Origin: Marchantia polymorpha subsp. ruderalis
Lineage: Eukaryota; Streptophyta; Marchantiopsida; Marchantiales; Marchantiaceae
Assembly: GCA_037833965.1 (NCBI GenBank)
Contig: AP031352.1
Span: 7,296,501-7,360,500 of the forward strand
Length of the DNA stretch: 64,000 nt
Reading direction: 5' to 3'
This document shows, piece after piece, positions 22,787 through 32,582 of the stretch. The translations under genes and the position numbers were made by a program. Under the pieces are notes generated by a model. It did not search any database, was not told the DNA's origin, and was given only the letters and a program-made list of their open reading frames with translations. The stretch's first letter is position 1. Every line of letters starts with the position of its first letter.

Positions 22787-24438
22787 ATGGCGTCCTCCGC
22801 TTCTTCTGTGATCTCTCCAGCGAGCATTTCCTCATCTCTGCTGTACTCCGATTCCAATGGAAAACCCTGCTCCTTTTGTTCACGTGGGTGTTCCCCTTCC
22901 GTCGTCTCCTTCGGGAATGGAAACGCAAAGCTTCGAGTTGCTTATCTGTCCTCGAGCAGAGACTTTTCGAATTTCCTGACGTACAATTTCGGAGGGAGGA
23001 ATCTGGGAAGCGGAAAACTTAAACCCTTACATTCTCTAGGGTTTTCGGAGAAGAGAACCAGCTTGCGATGGTCCGTTGTGTCTGCAGTCTCCGCAGATAC
23101 TGCACAGACCTCAGAGGCAGAGGCGTCGGAGGAATCTGCGTCCCAGCTTGTCGACAAGCTACTGTCCCTGGTGAGTTGCTCATCTGCTACAACTGTCCGC
23201 TTTCAGCATATGAGGAGAAAAAAATACGATCAAATTTCTAACCGAATTGCTACAAGGCATATGTAATCTTTGACTCGTCAAGCAGAGAAGAAAATTTATC
23301 TCAGCGTCATTCATTTCGCATTCATCTTGATAATGTCTATTGACTTGGCACAAAGTGATGCACTCTTTTTCTCCTCGTTGAGAGACTCTTTGGGCTCTCT
23401 TTTATGTGAAGTTAATTGATCGGTCGGATATTGATGAAGATTCCAGGTGAAAGATTCTGACAGGGGAGCACTGCTCGGAGCAGAGGAGCAAGCCAATGTT
23501 GCCGACGTAGTCGACCAACTTGAGAAAATAGGAATGCCAGAACCTCTCAAAAGCCCTCTCATATTTGGAGGTGCAAACCGTGCCACTATTTCATCCTCTG
23601 TGTATCTTCTTCTGACACAATCATAAATGGGAATTCTAGGATGTAACGCACATTCGGGACACTAATGGGTGGATTGGCTGACCGCAGATTGGAATGTTGC
23701 ATACTCTTCAAATCCGACCTCTCCTGGAGGACCGTATCGTACCTTCATAGGCCGAATCTTGTTCAGAACCAGGGACATGGTTCAGAGCGTGATTTCGCCT
23801 GACGTTGTCTCGAATGTTGTCCGATTTGCCTTGTTTGGCTTCATCGGCGGAGAAGTGAATCTGAATGGTAATATTTGTCCCAGTTGTTAGACTTCTCTGG
23901 AGCTTAACAAAATGTTGACAAGGAAACTTGGATAGGAATACAGACGTGAGATCCACAATTCAAAAAATCGGACCTCGATAGCTTAGGTGCGAAGGTGTTC
24001 ACACCTCCCTGCTATCAAAAGCTCCAAGCACAACGGCAACTTTGTTGTCTCGTTTTGTTTTTGACCTACTAAAACATAGTGAAGGCAGGTGTGTGCTACC
24101 AAAATGCAGAGATTACACAGGAAATGAACACGTAACAAAGAAGGTGCACCAGTCTAAGCAATAACGAAGTTTTGCTTGACGATCACAGTCTCTCTTGTAA
24201 TTCAGTTCAGTGGTTTAACTCGTTTCCATCTTTCTTGTTTCATTGCGCAGGAAAGCTCACACCTCTAGATGACAAGATGATACAGGTTGATTTTCAACCG
24301 CCTGATCTACAGATAGGCCCCTTCAAGTTCACATACGGAGGAATGTCATCTGTGAAAATCTCTATAATATACCTTGATGACTATCTCAGGCTGGGTAGAG
24401 GATCCAGAGGTACAGTATTTGTTTTCACAAGGCGGTAG
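22787..24438 (+). CDS. FBN6: Plastid lipid-associated protein / fibrillin (FBN6, PAP8 type), four exons
   Basis: Exons by eye: 22787-23170, 23447-23570, 23688-23867 and 24251-24438; 876 nt, 291 residues, no internal stop. The ATG at 22787 opens a Ser/Ala-rich, low-acid stretch typical of a chloroplast transit peptide (about residues 1-100). The PAP/fibrillin domain follows: VDQLEKIGMPEPLKSPLIFGDWNVAYSS is split across two exons (junction at FG|D), then TSPGGPYRTFIGR, LFGFIGGEVNLNGKLTPLD (exon junction at NG), VDFQPPDLQIG, TYGGMSSVKISIIYLDD and GRGSRGTVFVF. Fibrillins bind lipids in plastoglobules, thylakoids or stroma and act in plastid lipid metabolism and stress tolerance. Motif wording and C-terminal order fit the Arabidopsis FBN6/PAP8 clade; the clade is assigned from memory, so the symbol is tentative. 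Nothing in the context suggests an operon-like partner. Confidence 0.88.
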
Positions 24439-25726
24439 GGTGTGAAGCACAGGAGTAGTACTTGGGACTGAACTGCTCGCAAGTGCAGTTGTAGTCACAG
24501 TACGCCTCTTGTGGTGTACAGAGAAGTTGTATCATTTGAAACCAAGCCGATGGCATGAAAGTTTCGGTGTCTTGTGCAGATGCTGAGGTGCAATTAACAG
24601 TCGTCCTCATTACTAAATATTCTTCTACTAACCGTCTGATCATAATGGACCTTGCTAGTCTATTTGCACTTGAATCTTCGAGTTCTAACGGCATGGCTTG
24701 AGTTTCTCGAGAAGCTAAGATCAGCTAAAGCTGAATGTGGCTTTTGAAGAAACTCAAGCCAGAGGTTTCCATGGTACCTCTCTTAATTAATTCGTTTGTT
24801 ATCTGATTCGAGAAACAGCTCAACGAGAAACAAGTGTCTTCTTGGTGCCTTCGTTTACTATCTGATTGCGAACGTCCTTAAAAGAGGTGATTGTTGTGTC
24901 GGGAGAGAATTAACTTCACCGACGAGTGTCGAGAGGGTCTTATTTGAACTCTGAATTCAACACAAACAAATGGGTAGAATCTCAGTCATGTCTAAAAACA
25001 TATGCAACGGTGTCAAGAACACATGTTGTACACAAGCTTCATGGTCTTATACCATCATACGAAGGGGTCACAATAAACGCACAGCCTCTTTCGAATAACA
25101 GTAATGTCAGGCAATGACTGTTCAATCAGCATCTGATGAGGAGGAGCAAACATGTCGTGCAATGTCGCGGGGGCTGGACGAGCATAGTAGTCAATACCCC
25201 AAACCCAAGTAAATTTTGAACAGTGATCTCCTGACCTAAAGCGAACAGGGAGGAGTTTTAGAAGTCAGTCGGTCAGTCAGCAGCCTCAACAGAATCGCTA
25301 AGAAAAGTTCCTACAGGACATTGGAGATCGGCAATCCAATTTCGTTGATTGATTTACAAATCGTGGCCCATCGTGATCATCGGCCTACCGCAATGAATCG
25401 CAGAGCTTTTGCTTTTTGCATTCTGCAGAGACCTTGGTCTTCTGGAGTAGGTGATTCGATCGACTAGCTATGTCACCAGTCTTAGTTGTTCTTAACCTGG
25501 TTCACTGAGGTTTCATCTGAGGAATTTGATGGAGTTTGCTCTGGTCATTCTTGAACCGTCTACATCAATATGGTATAACGGAACTTGATTTGATCTGGGT
25601 CAGAGTTACTTGGAGGAAAACACTTCCTATGCTAGATATTATTCTCGAAAGTACTCTTCTTTGTCTTGTGTGCCTCTACACGTATAACGCTCCTGGTATA
25701 GAAGTAATATACTGTAGTCTTCTTTA
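24439..25726. other. Intergenic region with a microRNA-precursor-like fold-back
   Basis: No gene found. 24694-24707 and 24748-24761 form a perfect 14-bp stem (TGGCTTGAGTTTCT and complement). It continues after a 2-nt mismatch by six more pairs including one G-U, leaving a loop of about 24 nt. Confidence 0.55.
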
Positions 25727-26216
25727 CAGAGTTAAATCTCCCGATAGTGTCACCTCTTGTGAGTGACATCCTCCCATTAGTGACATGAAAATGAAGAATC
25801 ATTAGTTTCTAAAGGGTAATTTTATCCAAAGGGTAATTTTATCCAATAATAACAGGACGTCACTATTGTTAATAGTGTCATTAGATTTTTCAAGAGTCAC
25901 TATGTCGACCTTTCATAGCTATCATAATTACCAAAAGTCTTTGTTCAGAGTTAAAAGTCTACTTTCGGAGCTTGCTGATTGGTCTATCTCAAGTCTTCTC
26001 AGTGGTTACAATGTTCTCAGACCTTGAATCCGTGTCACTGATCAAATGATGTGAGCGAAGACGTCAACGATATCATACGTTTGTCACTGCTCACTCGTTG
26101 CAATCTGGTTGTGCGATGTTTAAACCCTTGTGGGAAGAGTGCTGGAAGGAAATTGAGACAAATTGAGTGGAAAGAAGAACAGGTCGGTTCTGCCAGTGGG
26201 ATATTTTCACGCCTTT

Positions 26217-26369
26217 TCAAGTTGGTGAGGATGGAGCCAAATCCATGAGGAGGAAAACAAGTCGAAAGATTTCAATTTTCAAATTTTCATGGGTGGCTCC
26301 GGGCTGATTCAGAAAATCCAAAATTTCCAACTTCGTCTTCACGTCCAAACAACGCTTGCGTTTAGACAT
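26217..26369 (-). pseudogene. Pogo/CENP-B-type helix-turn-helix fragment of transposase
   Basis: Fifty codons from ATG to stop. The first 30 (KRKR, LDVKTKLEIL, then a Gly-Ala-Thr turn) look like the DNA-binding domain that begins pogo-class transposases and CENP-B. The remainder is unrelated read-out. It lies near the right end of the element and is oriented inward, as expected for a 5' end of the transposase gene. Confidence 0.6.
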
Positions 26370-26425
26370 GTGTGAATAAAAACGGGTGTAGATTAAGAGA
26401 GAAAAAAAACTCCCTCCAAACAAGT

Positions 26426-26600
26426 ACAGATTGCGTTGAGAGAGAAACGACCACCTAATGCATAACAACTGTGACAGATTGCGTTGGGAGAGAAACGACT
26501 ACCTAATGCATAACAACTGACACAGATTGTAGCGAGAGAGAAAGAAACGCCCCGAAGGCACTATGACAGATTTGTTGAGAAAGAAAGAAGCGCACATCGA
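26426..26600. repeat. Short tandem repeat, about 48 bp x 3-4, inside the pogo-like element
   Basis: Units start with ACAGATT near 26426, 26474, 26522 and 26566. The first two are nearly identical and the last two are diverged. It lies between the transposase ATG and the right terminal repeat. Confidence 0.8.
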
Positions 26601-26709
26601 ACGCAAATAAGGCGGGAAAAGATTAGATATCCTCTTGTGAGTGACGCCTCCGAATAGTGACATAAAACTCTAGAACGGTTATGTGTCACTATTGGGAGGT
26701 TTAACTCTG

Positions 26710-27543
26710 TAGTTTATATGTTCTGGCGGTCAGACTGTTGAACGGTACAACATTTCAATGGGGCTCATGCCACGGCTCATCTGATTCCACGTTTCACATC
26801 TACGAAATAACGCACGCCTTCTAATTCTAAGAAATGCACGTTCCAGCAAGAAACCGGCCTTATTCCTTCAACACACACTTTTCCTCCGTTCCTGCGCAGA
26901 AACTCAACATGAAGGCAACTTTGAACAAGGCAGTTTACTATCTAGGGGTTTGGATTTAGAATCATGCAAGGTTAAGGGTATGACAATGAAGGTAGTTATA
27001 CCTTACAACACATCTTCATACTTTAATCTTCCAGATTGTTTACTTATTTTATCCAAATAATTTTTCATATTTCTAGGGAAAAAAAGTAACATGTTACATA
27101 AAGTGAACATTATGCAAATATTTTTAAAAAAAAAACTGCAATTATTTTCAACAACATATGTACATTAGTAACCCTATCCATAGACATAAGAATTCATAGA
27201 GAGCTTACATGAAACCAAGTAGAAGACAAACTAGACATCAAACTTATTAGCAGGAAAAGAAAATTTCTCCATAACACAAAAACCTTTATTTGAAATAAAG
27301 GAAAATAATGATTTTACTCCTGCACATTCTTTAACAACATAAAAAATGGCATCATTCATAAAATGTTATACTTTAATTATTCCAAGCATCACATGTCCAT
27401 TACTTCATATTCACATTGGAATACACATAAATGTTTTTTATCACAACATGAGAAAATCTAGCATAGTTGAGATATGTCACACACAAGCTTGTACTGCTTC
27501 ACACGCAATGTCACGGACCTACCAACTCAGAGTTTTGTGATAT
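26710..27543. other. Intergenic AT-rich region
   Basis: No gene, RNA or clear repeat recognised. Confidence 0.5.
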
Positions 27544-27579
27544 AATATATCGGATGTACCCCTCGGGGACATCCGATAT
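27544..27579. repeat. Fold-back at the 5' end of the U6 pseudogene
   Basis: The 12 nt just before the U6 start (TATATCGGATGT) are the exact reverse complement of U6 nucleotides inside the copy (ACATCCGATATA). Together with the U6 5' stem-loop they form one long hairpin. Confidence 0.85.
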
Positions 27580-27650
27580 AAAATTGGAACGATACATAGA
27601 AGATTAGCATGGCCCCTGTGCAAGGATGACACACACAAATCTAGAAATGG
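27556..27650 (+). pseudogene. U6 spliceosomal snRNA pseudogene, 3'-truncated
   Basis: It matches plant U6 snRNA through CGGGGACATCCGAT, AAAATTGGAACGATACA, AGAAGATTAGCATGGCCCCT, the ACACAAATC block and AGAAATGG. Differences from the canonical sequence (from memory) include a TA insertion after CCGAT, CAGAG to CATAG, and three C/G to T/A-type changes (TGCGC to TGTGC, ACGCAC to ACACAC, TCGAG to TCTAG). The 3' tail and the Pol III T-run are missing. I see no upstream sequence element, and the TATA-like run at 27541-27550 is too close to the start for a plant U6 promoter. It is most likely a retro-copied relic. Confidence 0.85.
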
Positions 27651-28293
27651 TAATCATGCACATACCTTTAACCACTCCGTTCTAAAACTGATTTCACATA
27701 GTTGAGCACTAGAGTTTAGTAGCTATGTGTAGCCAATGCAAATACAACTCTATGGTTTAATTCGAACCAGAGTGCCAATCATCAAAATAAGTCCATATTC
27801 CAATAAGTATCCTTATTGTATGTTTGAGTTTAAAAAAAATAAAATGCTCCAACTTTATCAGAATGACTAGACTGACTTCGATTTTTTTTTAAGATATATT
27901 TATTCAATTTGCTAAAATTCAAAGCATTAAAAATTACCTTAAATTCATATAATGCCTTTTAAAAAAGAAATTTTCACTTTGAGATATAAAAAATAAATGT
28001 TAAATATTAACAACACTTTTTTTATTCTGCTCTCGACCACAACACACAAAATACAATGCTATATTCATACATACATGAATTGTTCACAACAATTCATGTA
28101 TGCAGAAATCTTCATTGTGGTAGTCTGGTGTTGTAGATTTGTTAGAGCAGAAATTTGATGGTTTGACGAAAGAACTCACAATTACTAGAGGTGAAAGTTG
28201 TACTGTCATTGGCATTGCACTGTTTCTCTAATTTGTTTCTCATTGTTTCCATATCCAAAAGGAATTTTGTTAATTCATTATGCTTGTGCAGAT
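27651..28293. other. Intergenic AT-rich region
   Basis: Nothing recognised apart from a short inverted repeat around ATTGTTCACAACAAT (28078-28092). Confidence 0.5.
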
Positions 28294-29055
28294 TGATTTT
28301 GAAACGTGAGTGCAAACCTTACTGTTCAGAAGCTTCGATAAATTTGGTTGGGTCGGGAAATCTTGCGGACGAGAGCATATCCAATTTTGTTAAACTCCAG
28401 TGGCACGCCGTCAAAGCCATTGCAAAGACACAAATTAGAACATTTTTGTACTAGAACATTTAATAGAACTCATCGACGGTGTGCCGTCCGTGAGGTCCCA
28501 TCGGGTAAATTGAAACTTGATGGGTACCATCAAGCAATTTAAGTTTTGATTTTGAAACGTGAATGCAACCCTTACAGTCCAAAAGCTTCGATAAATTCGA
28601 TTGGATCAAGAAATCTTGCGGACGAGAGCATATCCAATTTTGTTAAACTCTAGTGGCACGCCATCGAAGCCATTGCAGAAACACAAATTAAAAAAATTTT
28701 GTACTAGAACATTTAATAGAACTCATCGTCGGTGTGCCGTCCGTGGGGTCCCATCGGGTAAATTGAAACTTGATGGGTACCATTAAGCAATTTAATTTTG
28801 ATTTTGAAACGTGAATGCAACCCTTACAGTCCAGAAGCTTCGATAAATTCGTTTGCGTCAAGAAATCTTCCGGCCAAGAGCATATCCAAATTTGTTAAAC
28901 TCTAGTGGCACGCCGTCGAAGCCATTGCAGAAACACAAATTAGATCATTTTTGTACTAGAACATTTATTAGAACTCATCGACTATGTAACGTCCGTGGAG
29001 TTACATCGGGTAAATTGAAACTTGATGGGTCCCATCACGCAATTTAAGTTTTGAT
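28294..29055. repeat. Tandem array, three copies of a 252-253 bp unit
   Basis: Units start at 28294, 28547 and 28799, each with TGATTTTGAAACGTGA. All carry GAGCATATCCAA, CATTTTTGTACTAGAACATTTA-like and CCCATCGGGTAAATTGAAAC blocks. Units 1 and 2 end with a small hairpin built on TTGATGGGTACCATCAA; in unit 3 it reads TTGATGGGTCCCATCA. Open frames of about 60 codons recur because the units recur; they have no family resemblance. A GGGTCCCATCAAGTAATTT block at 42234-42252 shares the unit end, so the sequence may be dispersed. Confidence 0.85.
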
Positions 29056-32000
29056 GGGGTCCCATCAAGCAAATATCTGATTTTGAATCATTAAAGCTCA
29101 TACTACCTCATGGCGCAAAGCTGCCAACAAATGATCATCAACCTACCTAATTACATCGACAAGCAATATCATCTTATTATATAATCATTATGTATTACAT
29201 TTTATTATTAGAAGGGTCATTTTGTCCTACAAGGTTCATATTTAGAGAACTAACCCGTGGACTAAGTCATTTTTCTTGAAGTTTCAAAGAATCCAAGTGA
29301 GGCTAAGACTGAATCTTTCTAATAATATAGTTATTATTGTAAAAATTTATATATAGACTCATATTGCGCGTGGAGCCCATTGCTTGGCATATTCTTACTA
29401 CAACCCTCAACATAGGTGCAATTAATATATTTCCGTGCTTTATTTGTAATAAGCACAACATTTCAAATTTCAAAACTTCAGCGAAAAAGACTTTCTCGAA
29501 ATTCAAAGCTACATTGTCAATTGCCTTCATGCACACAATTTGAAATACATTTGGAATCATATTTATTTATTTATTTATCTATTTATAGAATATATATGTT
29601 TGAAATATAAAATTTATGTAAGGACATTGATTATTAATATGTAAACACACCAGAAGATAATCTACGAGTAATATGATAAGAGTTGAAAGTGCAGGTTCAC
29701 TTTAATTTAGACTAATTGTAGATAGATAGATAGTTTGAACATATACATATGTGCCCATCCTCTTAGTAAAAGATTTCAGTTATCAACGACAAACTATGGA
29801 CTACATCTTATAAGATGTAAGGAATCTTTTCGTGGATTTTCACCGAAATTTTATCTGAATAACATCTATACCGATTCTTCCATACCAGACCCACTGATGC
29901 ATGTATGCAAGCATATATCCACTAATCTGTAAGTCTTTACAGAGTTGTCGTGCTCTCCGTCAAAGTGTTTTCTATTGTTTATAAAAACCAGACGGGAAAG
30001 GTGGAGGACCAACATCATGCTTTACTACAAATAAAACTACAAAAATAAAATATTGCACACGGTCTTTGGTTTGAGAGTTGGAGTAAGGTTTATGCAATGA
30101 TGGATGTACATCATTTCGAATAAACCGTGTGTAATTAGTATGCAAAGCCAGCAGAAATCCCATGTTTGTTGGGCATTTCAAATTGGAGGCGAATCTTACA
30201 GCATTAGACAATGCATGATGCAGTACTGTACTGTACATGATCTAAGAACATCTTTCAGTAAGATTATGAATGTAGTCTCCGATGGTATGAAGGAGCATGT
30301 CTTCGCAGCTGTCCAGCATGTACATCCTCTACAATAATATTACAAAACATTTAGATGTTTTTTGTTCCATGTTCACCAATATGAGTTGTCCTTCCTATCC
30401 AGTTCGGTTCAATTCAACATACTTTAATCGTCAGTGTTCCAATGCAAGACCAACTCGCAGACAGATTCTGCATGCCTGCAGACAAGGCGTGCTAAGCAAA
30501 GTTCAATTTATGCCAGCACATCTCTGCACGAGTCATATCGATCTGCACGAACCAAACCCCCCTGTACCGCCCCTACTCCTGTTTCATTAAGTAGGGACAA
30601 GTTATCCTGAAATACATTCTAGACAACTTAGCAAATAACATACATGAGGTGGGAAATGTGCGTCCACCTTGCTACAATAATTTAGACAAAGAAGACTGAG
30701 CCTGATTATAGCATTTTAAGATATCGCGAGGAGTTTGCCGCACACGTTTCAAACCCACAGAGTTTCAAACTCTATGTTTGATAGTGTTACACTAGGGAAT
30801 GAAGGTTTGCAAGTTATAACCAGCCGAATTTTGGGCTTGCAAATATCAATGAACCTAGAGAACCTTATTCAAAATTCACTTTCGATTTTTGATGTATTTC
30901 AATTTTTGTTTTATTAGTGTAAAATGTGTACAAGGGCCATCAAACTTCAATCAAGAAGGTTGTGGCAAGATTCCTGTAGTTTCAGAAAAGAAGCCACAGG
31001 ATACTTGATTAAATGCATTACACAGATTCAGTCAACTCCAACGGACAAAATTAACTGGATGCATGATGCATCTTAGAGAAGAAATGAATGCCACGCATGT
31101 TTGATTCTTAGTTCGATAGTAGTATAAACATGTGTTGTATAGGTAATTTATAGGGAAGACTGCGCAAGCTAACAATCTAACTGCTTAGTTAGCACATCCT
31201 TTCTTCTCCGATGTAAAGGAAATTACACAGAAACTGCATTTGGAGTTAAGATATCGGCAACATATAAGCAGATGTTACGTGCAACGAAGACAATGACATG
31301 CATACCAACAAGTAGTAGATGAGCAAGTGGCTTCATCACCATCATGTTGAACTTCAACAATCTCTTTTTGTCTGGAATCTCTTGGAAGATGATGGCTGTT
31401 TTCTGGAAATGCACTGTCAGCCAGGAGGTTAGGTTAGAAGGAATACGAGAAGACAACAAACTTCTGACAACATTTTACTGTGTGAACTGAGATACAACTC
31501 AAAATTCATGTCAAAATGGATGAGCGGACCAGACTCAGGAATTATATTAGGTCAGATCTTCGATCTGCATGAATGAAGGACACATGAAACGGAACTCTTC
31601 TTTACTGTAATTCTTCTTCCATCACTTGCTGAAGGCTTTGTTGTTTGTTGGTGGAGCATTGGCTTACTGCAGGCTGCAATGGATCCTGCTGAAAATTGGA
31701 TGAAACTTATATCCAGAATGTTATCTTGCATGTGTTCCAAACTGTTGATGTCGATGATGATAGCCATTTTAATCTCCATTCATATTTGTTGATATGCCTC
31801 ATATATGTAAAGATGCCAATGGCCAAGGTATCTGAAGGTGATCTCATGTTGATGTGTTGCTTGATGCTTACAAATATATTTATAATCGTGCATGCACTGC
31901 TGTGGGGGATTGGTAGAAGAGACATATACATTAGGCAAATCCACGACATTTATTATGTGTTGACATGTGCTATTTGACGACTATTACCATGCGAGAGTTT

Positions 32001-32267
32001 CTTAATCGAAAGGGAGATGCCAAGTTCACAACTTGCGGTCTACGGGATATGCACAAAAGCTTGCACTATTCTGTAAACATGACTCGACACATGCCAAAAA
32101 GGTTCCTTCAGCCAAGAAACCAACTCCTTGTGTACGAGCTGTCAGTCTTCACCTGATCAGTACCAGGTTGCATGTTTTACTTTACATCTAATCGGTGGTT
32201 TGCAGGCTTTTCTCTGTAAGCAACAGAAGTCACACACAAACTGTCATGACAGTGCACTGGTTGGTAA

Positions 32268-32582
32268 TCATAAGGTCAAATGAGAGCAGCCACTGGCAAA
32301 TGATCTCGTGAGCAGGTTACCTCGACATACCCCATCGCTCCCCGAAGGCATATTTGGTACTCCTGGAAGTGTTAAAGCGGTAACCACTTGACTGGCTAGC
32401 TGGAAATGTATACAGTGGACGAAAGAAGAACAGAGTGCTAGAGTTGAGGCTACAAAAAATGCTGCCATCGCGAACCCAGACGTGTTCACCAGTCTTCTCA
32501 TCATGAAGATATACCGTTGCATCTCAGTCTCCTCAGAACAGATCAGAATAAAAAATACTGTCCACAAGTGATCCCCATACAA
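32268..32582 (-). pseudogene. Possible fragment of an ABCC-type transporter membrane domain
   Basis: The frame reads EETEMQRYIFMMRR, then a hydrophobic stretch with FFVASTLALCSS, then LASQVVTALTLPGVPNMPSG. The last part resembles the ABCC-family pattern in which a hydrophobic helix is followed by LTxxxVFTALSLFNxLxxPLxxLP. A splice-acceptor-like site precedes EETE. Neighbouring minus-strand frames (31223-31459) are hydrophobic but unassigned, and no nucleotide-binding domain is present. This is a suggestion only. Confidence 0.25.

Larger units (their letters stand above)
25727..26709 (-). mobile_element. 983-bp pogo-like (Tc1/mariner superfamily) DNA transposon, decayed
   Basis: Ends are near-matching terminal inverted repeats, CAGAGTTAAATCTCCCGATA at the left and, in complement, CAGAGTTAAACCTCCCAATA at the right. 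A TA dinucleotide at 25725-25726 and 26710-26711 is consistent with a TA target duplication. Subterminal GTCACTATT and GAGTGAC blocks repeat inside both ends. On the minus strand, ATG at 26369 begins MSKRKRCLDVKTKLEILDFL, matching the N-terminal helix-turn-helix (psq/CENP-B type) of pogo and Tigger transposases; the frame stops at 26217 and no DDE domain remains. It is non-autonomous. The CAG start and TA target also fit pogo. Confidence 0.75.

Noticed and set aside
26426..26600. Regularly spaced repeats that could suggest a CRISPR-like array
   Set aside because: Repeats are contiguous tandem copies without unique spacers, inside a eukaryotic transposon.
27541..27550. TATA-like run before the U6 copy as a Pol III promoter
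   Set aside because: It is about 15 nt from the start rather than the usual spacing, no upstream sequence element is seen, and it overlaps the fold-back.
28348..29047. Three similar small proteins of about 60 residues in a row
   Set aside because: They are the same frame in each unit of the 253-bp tandem array, with no start or family support.
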